Below, in pieces: positions 1 through 9,765 of a DNA stretch of 64,000 nucleotides. Position 1 is the first letter of the stretch; the number at the start of each line of letters is the position of its first letter. The translations under genes and the position numbers were made by a program. The notes below the pieces were generated by a model that was given only the letters and a program-made list of their open reading frames with translations, had not been told where the DNA came from and searched no databases. The DNA is from Arion vulgaris (taxonomy: Eukaryota; Mollusca; Gastropoda; Stylommatophora; Arionidae): contig CM036755.1 in NCBI GenBank assembly GCA_020796225.1, positions 43,008,306 through 43,072,305 on the forward strand, read 5' to 3'.

Positions 1-175
1 CTTGCGTTGCTTCTGGTTTTGGTCTTCTTGATGTATGTCCTATCCATCACAAGCATCTCTTCCTTAGCTCATTCTCCACTGGTATCTGCTTAGTTCTTTC
101 TCTGAGTTCCTCGTTTGTAATCTTTGTAATATAATTGTTGCAACTCATTACGTTTGTGTTCTGTTATGTCATGTT
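1..175 (-). mobile_element. LINE-J: non-LTR C-terminal ORF fragment
   Basis: Read on the minus strand, the sequence encodes ENELRKRCL, a stop, then WIGHTSRRPKPEATQ. The WIGHxxRRP signature is typical of the region just after the reverse transcriptase in RTE-type non-LTR retrotransposons. The same signature recurs at 10.35 kb and 29.95-30.17 kb. The fragment runs off the left edge of the window and carries an in-frame stop, so it is dead. Confidence 0.6.
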
Positions 176-252
176 TTTTTATGGACACAAAATGTGTTCT
201 ATAGTTGTCATTTTCTGATGTCAAGAAATTATATCATCAGCTGTGCAATTCT

Positions 253-504
253 TCTTCTTCTTCTTCTGCGTTCGTTCTTACTGACCAATTTTAATCACTC
301 TTTGTGATATGCTTGATCTTTGCCAAGAACGTGTACGTTGCACATTGGTTTGGTAGGCCCCTAAACGCATAGACTTCTATACGTTTAGGACACGTTCATC
401 CGATTTCAGCCAAACCTCCTTAGTCACCTCTTACGACATGTGGCAGGTAACAGTGGTTCTATTCTTTACACCCCAAATATGGGCCCAGGTAACCACTCGG
501 GCGA
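253..504 (-). mobile_element. SINE A, copy 1 (full length, with TSD)
   Basis: This is a short retroposon. On the minus strand it starts with GCCCGAGTGGTTACC, which resembles a tRNA/Pol III A box, and ends in a (GAA)n tail, seen as cttcttcttc on the plus strand at its left end. It is flanked by a perfect 12-bp direct repeat, CTGTGCAATTCT, at 241-252 and 505-516. The TSD plus tail identify retroposition. Related copies lie at 36.85, 44.6, 47.13, 52.58, 59.75 and 60.93 kb. I see no convincing B box, so the Pol III assignment is an inference. Confidence 0.8.
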
Positions 505-516
505 CTGTGCAATTCT

Positions 517-939
517 CAGAACCACAAGAATTTTTTTTTTTTCAAATGTGTAGTGAGGCAATAAAATAGTTGTTCCAATATTAATTTGATTGTACAAGAG
601 GATGAGACAACAAACACAATATTTGTGTCTTTGTTGTCATCTTTATTTGTTTCTTGTAAAGTGTCTGTTTGAGAGTCTTGTAAGAATTGTCTGTCATTTT
701 TGTAATTAAGATTCAGGATACAGTTGTTTGATGTCAGTTATTTATCTGCTATTAAAACTGTTTGCATTGATAAGAAATGAGCAGACATGAATGACTGAAA
801 TTAACAATAGCTGTGTATTTTCGTAAACAGTTCCATCTTTTTAGGGAGGATTTGACTTGTCAATATTTGTTCCCTAATATAATCTACCATTTCTTATTTC
901 ATTTCAGACTATGCTAACTATTCTTTCAAATACTAATTT
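517..939. other. AT-rich sequence, nothing recognised
   Basis: There is no open frame of note, no recognisable repeat family and no RNA gene here. It holds a short T run right after the SINE A duplication and scattered AT-rich words. Confidence 0.5.
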
Positions 940-1165
940 TTGTTCTAATATGAATTAGTTCTTTCAAATACTAAATAATGTGTTCTTTCAAATACTAAAT
1001 AATTTGTTCTTTCAAGTACTAAATAATTTGTTCTTTCAAATACTAAATAATTTGTTCTTTCAAAAAATAACTAATTTGTTCTTTCAAATAATAACTAATG
1101 TGTTCTTTCAAATAATTAATGTTTTCTTTCAAATGCTAAATTTTTAATTCAAATACTAACAAAAT
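940..1165. repeat. Minisatellite, about 24-bp unit, AT-rich
   Basis: About nine degenerate copies of a unit containing ttctttcaaatactaaataa. Units vary by small indels at the tt/ac junctions and decay at both ends. Confidence 0.85.
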
Positions 1166-1370
1166 TGTTTTTTCCACTTTTCCTTTAGTACATCTTGTTA
1201 CATGTAGGCAATGCAGATTAAAGATTTTGTAGATCTTTGGTCACATATATTGATGTAAGATCTCTCAGTAATATCTTTAACACAGATCTAAAGAAAAAAC
1301 AATGAAAGTGCTGAATGAATAGAACTATTTTTGAAATGGTAAAAATTATATATTTTAAACATTTGTTGGT

Positions 1371-1522
1371 TTGTTTGTTTGTTTATTAGAGGATTAAAGC
1401 CTCTTTAAGCCGAGGCACGCCCTTTCAACCTAAGGCGAACCTTTTATTGGTTATATCAGAGCTTGTAGGCCAACAAACATGAAAAATAAGAATTAACTCC
1501 TTTCGGAGAATCCAAGAGTTAT
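1371..1522 (-). mobile_element. Retroposon E (152 bp) with 13-bp TSD
   Basis: A 152-bp insert is bounded by a perfect 13-bp direct repeat, AACATTTGTTGGT, at 1358-1370 and 1523-1535. On the minus strand it ends in an (AAAC)n tail, seen as ttgtttgtttgttt on the plus strand. Just inside the tail lies a small hairpin, GCCTC...GAGGC. It has no coding capacity. The duplication and the 3' tail show that it is a retroposed short element. I recognise no parent LINE in the window. Confidence 0.75.
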
Positions 1523-1634
1523 AACATTTGTTGGTGTCATTTCTTGAAAGCAATATTCTCGAGGATATCTCAGTAAATGGTAAACTTTGTTTTAGAAAAT
1601 ATAATTCTTAATCCACAAGAAAGAAAGTTTGTTT

Positions 1635-2338
1635 TTAACACTTTGAAACCTGGCCACCTGTACCTTAAAAATCCCTACCCCGGAGCTCCTGAGCAAAAAC
1701 AGCCCACATCAGAGTTATATTAAAACACGATAATTTAGCACACTTAAGTGCTATATAATTTGTTATTGACTTATGCCATAATCTCCCTTATTCCTGCTTA
1801 TTATCTATTTGCAGAATACTAAATTTTAAAATTTATTTGATTTAATATGTAGGTATGGTCGCAAATACTCCCAGATATGCAGATTTTTTCACCAGATTGA
1901 ACATATAGCTTGAATATCAACTGATTAAAGCAATTCTTCGACGTCTAAATGATCATTTATCTCACTTTCTATTTCTTTATCAGAATAATCACATTCTAAG
2001 CCTACTTCATCTTCAGATTCATTTAAAACAAGTTCAGCTTCTTGCTCTGTCGTTATACTTTTAGTGTGACCATTTATGAAAATTTTAGAACATCTGTTCA
2101 GCATGAAACTACTTAAATAATTACCTTATCAGTACAAAAAATTCACACACCAGCGTCCGTCATCTCGTAAAACAATGTAGAACATGTGGGTTGTGTTTGA
2201 CACCACATTTGTACACAATTTAGTTTCAAATACCGAAAAATAATAAAACATATTCTCAGACCGATATATCGGGAGCTCAGGTTATGCAACGCTTACTTTC
2301 AATCCCGAAATATCGGGAGCCCGGGTTCTAAGTGTTAA
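1635..2338 (-). mobile_element. piggyBac-like relic 1 (TTAA-flanked, vestigial transposase N-terminus)
   Basis: The element is bounded by TTAA on both sides, the target duplicated by piggyBac transposases. Its ends are inverted repeats: TTAACACTTTGAAACCTGG on the left and, reversed, TTAACACTTAGAACCCGGG on the right. On the minus strand around 1935-2050 it encodes an acidic stretch including SEDEVGLECDYSDKEIES and NDHLDVEE, like the acidic N-terminus of piggyBac transposases. The catalytic DDD domain is absent, so it is an internally deleted, non-autonomous copy. A diverged relative lies at 26948-27628. Near the right end are two direct copies of a CGATATATCGGGAGC-like motif. Confidence 0.75.
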
Positions 2339-3180
2339 TTGATGTCTTCTATATGTGTGTGTGCATTCTTGATATGTTTCTTTCTCTCTGGTGGGCATTA
2401 GTTGTTTGAGTAAATATGTAGTGCAATATCTTTGACTTTTCTTTTTCTTTTTCCCGCAATCTCTGGTCATGAGCTTAGTTTACTGTGGACCACAAACTGG
2501 GCAGTCAGCAAAGATAATGAAGATAATATGCTATTGTCTATATGAATTCAGTAGATATAATCCAGTATATTCTAGAACTGATCTGCTACTACAGCTACTG
2601 TATGCTAAGTATAGTTTTATGATTGTCTATCAGCTGTACTTATACACAAGTGTACGATGTTCAAATGTGTACAGTCAAATTTGTCAAATCACGCGAGACA
2701 TGGGGAAACTAGAACCATCAAGATACTGTGAGATAAGTGTTTTATAATTCAACAAGGGGGGGAAAGTACACCAACCTCTTGTGAATTCTTTCTAAATTAT
2801 TCATTGATGCACTATGTATAAGAATGATATATTTAGTTTGGTATTTTGCCTAAATAATCTATACATTTTTGTTCTTTATGTAATAATTATATTCTTTGTT
2901 GTATTTTATAACAATATTAACCATTTTTTTACATTTGTAACAATTATATCAACTATTGTATGTTGTAGAACAATTAAATTGTGCTATATTTTACATTTTT
3001 TCAATGATTTATTTCAAGACTTTGTGTCATCTGAAATATAAATCATTAAAAATTGTCATTAAAAAAAAAAGTGTTTATATGTTTCTTATCTGTTTTATTT
3101 TAAATGTTTGTGTTCTTTATTACTATATTTGTGTGTATGTGTGTTTGGTGAAATGATTTGTTCCAATATTACATTGCACT
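2339..3180. other. AT-rich sequence, no gene recognised
   Basis: Open stretches at 2469-2747 and 2814-3156 are low-complexity, with no family resemblance or splice context. A (TG)-rich run lies near 2356-2368 and another near 3130-3145. Confidence 0.45.
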
Positions 3181-3184
3181 TTTT

Positions 3185-3735
3185 TAAATCGCAGCAATGA
3201 GAGGGCAGATAGGCTTGCATCAACCGTCGGAGAGTTGAAGATTTGCAGGGCTCGGCTACCACATGTTGGATCTTCTTCTTTTGTTATCACACTGTTACCG
3301 GGTTGTTGTCCAGTGTCATGGTTTCCTGTTTTTTCTTGCGTTGTTCTGGTGGCTTGGGTGATTTTTTTTGCTCTTTGGCAGATTCTGCTATGCAATCTAA
3401 CCATCTTTTTGTGGTCTTCCTCTCGCTTTCTTTCCTGATGTTCTGTTGTAGAAGACTCTGTATACTGTGGAGTTTGGATGCATTCTTATTAATTGGCCAA
3501 ACCATTTCATTTGTTATACAACATGTTGGATATGGACACTGAATGGGATGTTGAATCTATCCTGCAATTTAAGGAATTTGGAACAAAATGCTGGAAGGGC
3601 AGAGTGAAGAGTGTTTAACCAGCAAGCCATAGCATCTTAAGTATTCATACTCTTCTAGATCTGTTGGGGGAACTAAGCACCCACTGGTCAGCCTGGAGTG
3701 CTCTGATGGTGATTCAAATACAAATGCTTACAATG
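3185..3735 (+). mobile_element. LINE-W: RNase H C-terminal fragment, split by a nested insertion
   Basis: The left part encodes NERADRLASTVGELK, the end of a retroelement RNase H domain (ERAD motif). The right part, after 3531, encodes DVESILQFKEFG and later a stretch matching the tail of the copy at 57785-58080. With the insert 3272-3520 and one 11-bp repeat removed, the two halves join into one continuous match to that copy. Frames are broken by stops. Confidence 0.65.
3272..3520 (-). mobile_element. LINE-Y 3' end, nested, with 11-bp TSD
   Basis: This is a 5'-truncated 249-bp LINE-Y 3' end. On the minus strand it encodes the family's terminal RNRKPRHWTT-like stretch, here KNRKP then HWTTTR, and ends in a short (GAA)n tail. 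It is flanked by a perfect 11-bp duplication, ACATGTTGGAT, at 3261-3271 and 3521-3531, inside a LINE-W fragment. Relatives lie at 16280-16560 and 22235-22385. Confidence 0.8.
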
Positions 3736-3904
3736 CAGTGAATCTTTTTTTATTACTCTCCGTCACTGTGGCTTCAATTTTAGTATTTCAGAACTGACAT
3801 CATTGCACTTTGGCATAGCCATAAATGCTCATTCCATTTCAGCAGACGTTATAGAGTATGTATGATAATTGTTTCCATCACAAGATGAACAGACAACTGA
3901 GATA

Positions 3905-4015
3905 CCATTACTAAGAACATGCTTTTATGAATAGACAATCTGAAAATATATTTTTATGAACAGACAATCTGAGAATATTACGAGAGCACATTTTTATGAA
4001 CAGGCAATCTGGAAA
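3905..4015. repeat. Short degenerate tandem repeat (tttttatgaacagacaatctg)
   Basis: Three imperfect copies of a unit with the core tttttatgaacag followed by acaatctga. The same core recurs at the PLE1 target site and at 9.8, 10.25, 12.4 and 39.0 kb. Confidence 0.6.
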
Positions 4016-4024
4016 ATGTTTGAC

Positions 4025-4245
4025 ATGCATCAGGGTTACCACAAGACAGTCTCCCACAAACAAAGAGCACTAGCACTCAGGTACAATGGCAACCGACCCA
4101 GAGGACAACCACTAAAATGATGGATAGCGGAATATACGAGGCACTAAATTCCACCTTGTACAAAACACATAGGAAGGCTTGCTCCAGGTCCCTCTTTTTT
4201 CAACCTGACGCTGAGAAGCAAAACAGGGATAGAGAATAGATAGAT
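4025..4245 (+). mobile_element. Non-LTR ORF C-terminal fragment
   Basis: The frame contains NGNRPRGQPLKWWIAEY-like coding sequence. The RPRGxPxxxW pattern is characteristic of the last part of many non-LTR reverse transcriptase ORFs. It is followed by a gatagatagatt tail. Short, with frame breaks. Confidence 0.5.
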
Positions 4246-4363
4246 AGATTATCTAAAACATTCATGAAAAAATATTTTGACATTTTAAAGAACATTACCG
4301 ATAACACATCATTTTTTCATGCACAAATAACAATTTTAAAAACAAATGTTGTTTATTGAACAG

Positions 4364-5883
4364 TGCGATGTACGAAAATCAACAAATCTGAGGTAGTCAG
4401 ACTGGATCAGATCAGATCGGGAGAAAATCGTTAGGGTGGCTGCGGTAATACTGAGGAAATAGGCGATAAAGCAAAGACTGGTATATACAGTATTACATAA
4501 GAAGGGAAAAATTAATTATAAGATATGAAAAAACAACACTCAACGTTTCGGTGCTTAAGACCTTTATCAAGAACAGAAAAAACAGAAAAACTAAATTAAC
4601 TAAAACATGACACTAACAAATGATCTGCATCAAAGATACTGGCATACGTCCTGCGTGGTCAGCATCTCGTGAATGAAAGAATGGACAGGAAATAGGAAGA
4701 CTATTAGGTTACCGATGGGCTGGCCAATCGGAAAGGGTCAGTGGCAGGTTACGTAAGATATTGTTTGTACAGGTGGGAACAAAGACCCACGGGAAGAGCA
4801 GAAGAGGTAGGTGGAAGAAACGTCAGATAATAGCGTTAATGACCGACATAGCATACTGCTGTGTAAACACGTACACCCCCCATACAACATGAGCCCTATT
4901 CGGCCAATATGGATTGCATACACCCGATAACAAAGGCGGGTATGTACTCCAATGTTCCCGGGGGGGCACTGTAAGTGTCCCACAGATATGTATACCAGAC
5001 GATAACGTGCAGAAGATAAGTATGAAAGTAAGAAAATGGATAGAACATGACACTAGAACGGGTCCCAGTGACTAAACTAGGAATGTCTCGACCACCGTTC
5101 ACCAAGAACGACTCGAGCCCTACTTGGCTAATATGCATCCTGTGTGTCCGGGAACGAACACAGGCAGAATCCAATGTCGTGTGGCTGGAACAGAGGGAGA
5201 GAAGTGTCAAAAGTGACACCCTAGAGTGTGAGCCGAATTCTGACGATGAATAGGGATGATAGTGTCATGTGATACTGCGTAGAAAGGAATAAGAACAGGG
5301 GAGGTGGCTGGAGAGTGGACAGACAGAGGAAATGGTAGTGAGTCAATGGTTTGTGGAGGGTAGATGAAATAGAGAGAATGAAATAAGAAGAAAAAGGACC
5401 AGTGGGCATAGACACTACGCGTGCTGAAGTCGTACATTGATACCTTTGGGTGACACTACACCCAAACGGTCAATCAACCGACATTCCAATGATAACCTGC
5501 TGCGGTCATCGGAGGAGCACGACACAAGACCGGTGATAGAGACATCTGTCCTGCCGTGGTGACAGGGGCCATTGAAATGGATAGCTACCGGGGTGGGTGC
5601 ACCGTTAGAGATGTCCCGGAGGTGCTGAGCGAAGCGGTCACCAAGGCGCAAGCCTGTCTCACCTATATATGCCATCCCACAGCGCTTGCAGAGAATAGCA
5701 TAAATAAGGTTGCGGGAGACACAAGTGAAGCTTTGTCGGATAGTAAAGGAAGTGTTAGGGAAGGAGATAGTAGTGGCCTGGAAGACGTAAGGACAGGTGT
5801 AGCAACGGGACCTAGAGCACGTGACAGTCCCCACGTGTCCCCCAGAGGGGCGGAGCCTACTGCGTACCAGAAGGTCGCGTAGG
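4364..5883 (-). repeat. PLE1 downstream pLTR
   Basis: Contains the 3' UTR and the GIY-YIG domain of the full-length copy. It matches 8241-9751 nearly base for base. Most differences are one- or two-base indels in homopolymers and short repeats, not substitutions. Confidence 0.9.
4541..4576 (-). ncRNA. Hammerhead-like motif in PLE1 pLTR (degenerate core)
   Basis: The minus strand reads CTTGATAAAGGT, a short loop, then ACCGAAACGTTG. The order resembles a hammerhead ribozyme core: CUGAUGA, stem II (GGU/ACC), then GAAA. Hammerheads are known from Penelope-like elements. Two conserved core bases differ (the first C and the G of GAUGA), and I cannot find a convincing stem I, so self-cleavage is doubtful. 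The motif is repeated at 8421-8456 and in PLE2. Confidence 0.4.
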
Positions 5884-8130
5884 TTCTTGTCCCTCCGGAA
5901 GGCCACCAGGGGGAGAGGAAAAGATCCGTGAGGAAGCTGGGTCTTCCCGGAAGATCCGCAGCTCACGGAGAAGGATACGGACAGCAGGGGCATTGTGGGG
6001 ATGAAAGGTGAGCACCAATTTGGTACGGTCACAAGGGGGACGGGTAGAAGGGGAGAGAGCGGTGTGACGAGAGATAGGTAGGACACGACGAAGAGCGTTG
6101 ATGAGAACCTCCTCAGGGTAAAGACGGCGTCGAAAGAAGTCGAGCATCTCTTGAGCACGGTGACGAAAATCATCGTCGTCATGACACAAGCGTCGGAGAC
6201 GAAGTAGCTGAAGAAGGGTAGAGAGTTGCGACAAGCCAAGGGTGTGATGATGTATATAGAAGGTAGTTATGAGAGTCAGTGGACTTATAGTAAACAGTGG
6301 TAAGGAGAGATGAGACACCGATGGAGACAGTGATGTCAAGAAGTTTACTGACGTGGAGGAGATGGCAGAGGTAAACTTGATGGACGGGTGGAAGTCACCG
6401 ACGAATCGAATAAACTGTAGCAAGTCACTTTCCGACATGTCCGTAACTCCCACTCCGTCATCAATGTATCGGCGGTACATGAAAGGTATAGGGTCCAGAT
6501 AACTCTGAAAGATGAGATGTTCCAAGTGGCCCATGAACAGGCAAGCATAACTGGGTCCCATCTTAGTGCCCATGGCAACGCCGCTAATCTGATCAAAGTA
6601 TTCACCATTGAACTCGAAGGAATTTGTAGTAAGTACCAGTTCAGCTAAGCGAGTGAGAGTAGTAGTGGCAATAGAGGGATGGGGTCGCTGATCCAGGAAG
6701 AACTAGAGAGCAGCTAAGCCATCGCGATGGGGGATGGAGGTATAAAGGGAGCATACGTCCAACAGGAAGAGACGATAGGTGCGACCTGGGAGTAGGGAGG
6801 TCGAAAGAAAGGTAGATAAAGCATGTGTGGTGTCCTTTAGGAAGGACGGAAGTGTCTCCACCAAGGGTCGGAAAATGCCGTCAAGAAAGGCCGAAATCGA
6901 TTCGGTGGGGCAGGAGCAAGCTGAAACAATGGGTCGGCCCGGGTTATTAGCTTTTGGATCTTAGGAAGCAAGTAGAGACATGGATTGCCAAGATTGGACT
7001 TCATGATACGAAGAGAATCTGCGCTAGGGGGAAGATCGTTCTGTAGAATGAAGTCTGGATGTCTGTGCACCAGATTATTGTGATGCGGTATTGCATCCAC
7101 CAGACTAGGGCGGTATGAAGAAGTGTCAGAGAGTTGGGAAGAAGCCTCACGAATGTACAGGTCCTTCCGCCATACAACAACCGCACCACCCTTATCGGCA
7201 GGTTTAATGACAATATCATCCGAAAACGGAGACTGGTAGAGCCGGGACTCGCTGGGGTGATATTGGAACGCCGAAGAGGGGGCGGTCGTAGACGTAGGAT
7301 AGAGTGGAGAGTGTTGGAGATATAACGCTCCAGGGGTTCAGAGGACGCAAAGAAGGAGGGTCCCAAACGTGTTTACGATGGGGTGAGCCAAAGAAAGGTT
7401 CGTCGACAGGGGGGGCAAGGAGGTGGTGGTTTATTGAAGAAGTGGTGCCGAATACGAAGCCCACGATGAAAGGCGTGAACGTCACTGATAGGGTATATTT
7501 GTCCGAGGTTGGACGGAGAGGAATGAAGTTGAGACCTTTGCTGAGGATGGATATTTCATCAGCAGAGAGAGGAAGATCGGGAGGGATACACCTGACAAGG
7601 TGAGGAGATCCGGATGGTGGCGGAGGGGGGGGTAGGACGAAGATGGGAAATCTTTTTCTTGTGGGATGCGGAGAGACACGTGTAAAGTTCCCTGTTGAAA
7701 GAGTGAACCATGCGTAGAAGGAAGAGCTGAAGAGGGAAGTCGTAGGATGAGAGAGAGATGAGACGAATGCGCAGTTGAGAGATGGATACCCCCAGTTCCC
7801 GAATCAGTCGAGTATGACTGTCGGATACTGCCGCATGTGGTGGAAACCGCATTGCCGGTCAATGCGATTCAATCGGTGGAGAGTAGAGGGATGAAGATGG
7901 CCAAGTGAGGGTGAAAGGACGATGAAAAGCCACGTGGTAAGACATGATGGCGAAGACAATTGTGAAGGAAGTTACGATGGCAGTTGAAACGAGTTTTCTT
8001 AAAAGTGAGGAAGGCAAAACTGATTGCAACTTGGGAAAGCCCAGGGGGCAATAGTCTGAAGGCAGCTAGAATAGAGCAGTGAATGGATTGAGATAAACGA
8101 TGAAAGGACGGCATGATGGAAAGATACAAG
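5415..8130 (-). pseudogene. PLE1 polyprotein: Penelope reverse transcriptase + GIY-YIG endonuclease (broken)
   Basis: The protein would copy the element's RNA and cut its target. On the minus strand, in order: an N-terminal region; IVIKPADKGGAVVVW near 7150-7205, a Penelope hallmark; the RPIVSA-type finger block near 6920; MGTKMGPSYACLFMGHLEH (motif B) near 6515-6573; YRRYIDD (catalytic motif C) near 6455-6480; and a C-terminal GIY-YIG nuclease near 5420-5710 with LIYAILCKRCGMAYIGETG. A stop replaces a glutamine in AALxFFLDQ near 6700, and several frameshifts break the frame (near 7870, 7480, 7100, 6240). Many may be single-base indel errors, because the pLTR copies differ mainly by such indels. 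Confidence 0.85.
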
Positions 8131-8240
8131 TGGAAGGGAAGGTGAATAGTGAACTAAGAGATAACTATAGTGCTAAGTGAGATAAAAATAAAAATAACAC
8201 AGGAGATAGCAGAAATGGGGTAGCAGCGAATATATAATAA

Positions 8241-9751
8241 TGCGATGTACGAAAATCAACAAATCTGAGGTAGTCAGACTGGATCAGATCAGATCTGGAG
8301 AAAATCGTTAGGGTGGCTGCGGTAATACTGAGGAAATAGGCGATAAAGCAAAGACTGGTATATACAGTATTACATAAGAAGGGGAAAAAATTTAAATTTT
8401 AAGATATGAAAAACAACACTCAACGTTTCGGTGCTTAAGACCTTTATCAAGAACAGAAAAAACAGAAAAAACTAAATTAACTAAAACATGACACTAACAA
8501 ATGATCTGCATCAAAAGATACTGGCATACGTACCTGCGTGGTCAGCATCTCGTGAATGAAAGAATGGACAGGAAATAGGAAGACTATTAGGTTACCGATG
8601 GGCTGGCCAATCGGAAAGGGTCAGTGGCAGGTTACGTAAGATATTGTTTGTACAGGTGGAACAAAGACCCACGTGGGAAGAGCAGAAGAGGTAGGTGGAA
8701 GAAACGTCAGATAATAGCGTTAATGACCGACATAGCATACTGCTGTAACACGTACACCCCATACAACATGAGCCCTATTCGGCCAATATGGATTGCATAC
8801 ACTCCGATAACAAAGGCGGTATGTACTCCAATGTTCCGGGGGCACTGTAAGTGTCCACAGATATGTATACCAGACGATAACGTGCAGAAGATAAGTATGA
8901 AAGTAAGAAAATGGGATAGAACATGACACTAGAACGGGTCCCAGTGACTAAACTAGGGAAAGTCTCGACCACCGTTCACCAAGAACGACTCGAGCCCTAC
9001 TTGGCTAATATGCATCCTGTGTCCGGAACGAACACAGGCAGAATCCAATGTTGTGTGGCTGAAACAGAGGGAGAGAAGTGTCAAAGTGACACCTAGAGTG
9101 TGAGCCGAATTCTGACGATGAATGGGATGATAGTGTCATGTGATACTGCGTAGAAAGGAATAAGAACAGGGAGGTGGCTGGAGAGTGGACAGACAGAAGA
9201 GGAAATGGTAGTGAGTCAATGGGTTTGTGGAGGGGTAGATGAAATAGGAGAATGAAATAGAAGAAAAGGACCAGTGGGCATAGACACTACGCGTGCTGAA
9301 GTCGTACATTGATACCTTTGGGTGACACTACACCCAAACGGTCAATCAACCGACATTCCAATGATAACCTGCTGCGGTCATCGGAGGAGCACGACACAAG
9401 ACCGGTGATAGAGACATCTGTCCTGCCGTGGTGACAGGGCCATTGAAATGGACAGCTACCGGGGTGGGTGCACCGTTAGAGATGTCCCGGAGGTGCTGAG
9501 CGAAGCGGTCACCAAGGCGCAAGCCTGTCTCACCTATATATGCCATCCCACAGCGCTTGCAGAGAATAGCATAAATAAGGTTGCGGGAGACACAAGTGAA
9601 GCTTTGTCGGATAGTAAAGGAAGTGTTAGGGAAGGAGATAGTAGTGGCCTGGAAGACGTAAGGACAGGTGTAGCAACGGGACCTAGAGCACGTGACAGTC
9701 CCACGTGTCCCCAGAGGGCGGAGCCTACTGCGTACCAGAAGGTCGCGTAGG
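8241..9751 (-). repeat. PLE1 upstream pLTR (5'-truncated tandem copy)
   Basis: Direct repeat of 4364-5883, ending at the TSD. It holds the GIY-YIG coding region (9300-9750) cut off at the same point as the truncated copy. A one-base difference near 9436 shifts the GIY-YIG frame compared with the downstream copy. Confidence 0.9.
8421..8456 (-). ncRNA. Hammerhead-like motif, second copy in PLE1
   Basis: Identical in core to 4541-4576 and part of the upstream pLTR. The same two deviations from the hammerhead consensus apply. Confidence 0.4.
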
Positions 9752-9765
9752 CCTTTATTGAACAG

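Larger units (their letters stand above)
4364..9753 (-). mobile_element. PLE1: Penelope-like element, complete insertion with pLTRs and TSD
   Basis: This is a 5.4-kb retroelement on the minus strand. A perfect 12-bp TSD, TTTATTGAACAG, flanks it at 4352-4363 and 9754-9765. Its two ends carry direct repeats of about 1.5 kb (4364-5883 and 8241-9751) that start with the same word, tgcgatgtac. This is the head-to-tail pLTR organisation known for Penelope elements, where an upstream 5'-truncated copy abuts a full one. Between them lies a degenerate single ORF with a Penelope-type reverse transcriptase and a C-terminal GIY-YIG endonuclease. The ORF carries stops and frameshifts, so this copy is probably inactive. 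Confidence 0.9.

Noticed and set aside
5556..5882. 108-codon plus-strand frame inside PLE1
   Set aside because: Antisense shadow of the GIY-YIG coding region; the same frame occurs in the other pLTR for the same reason.
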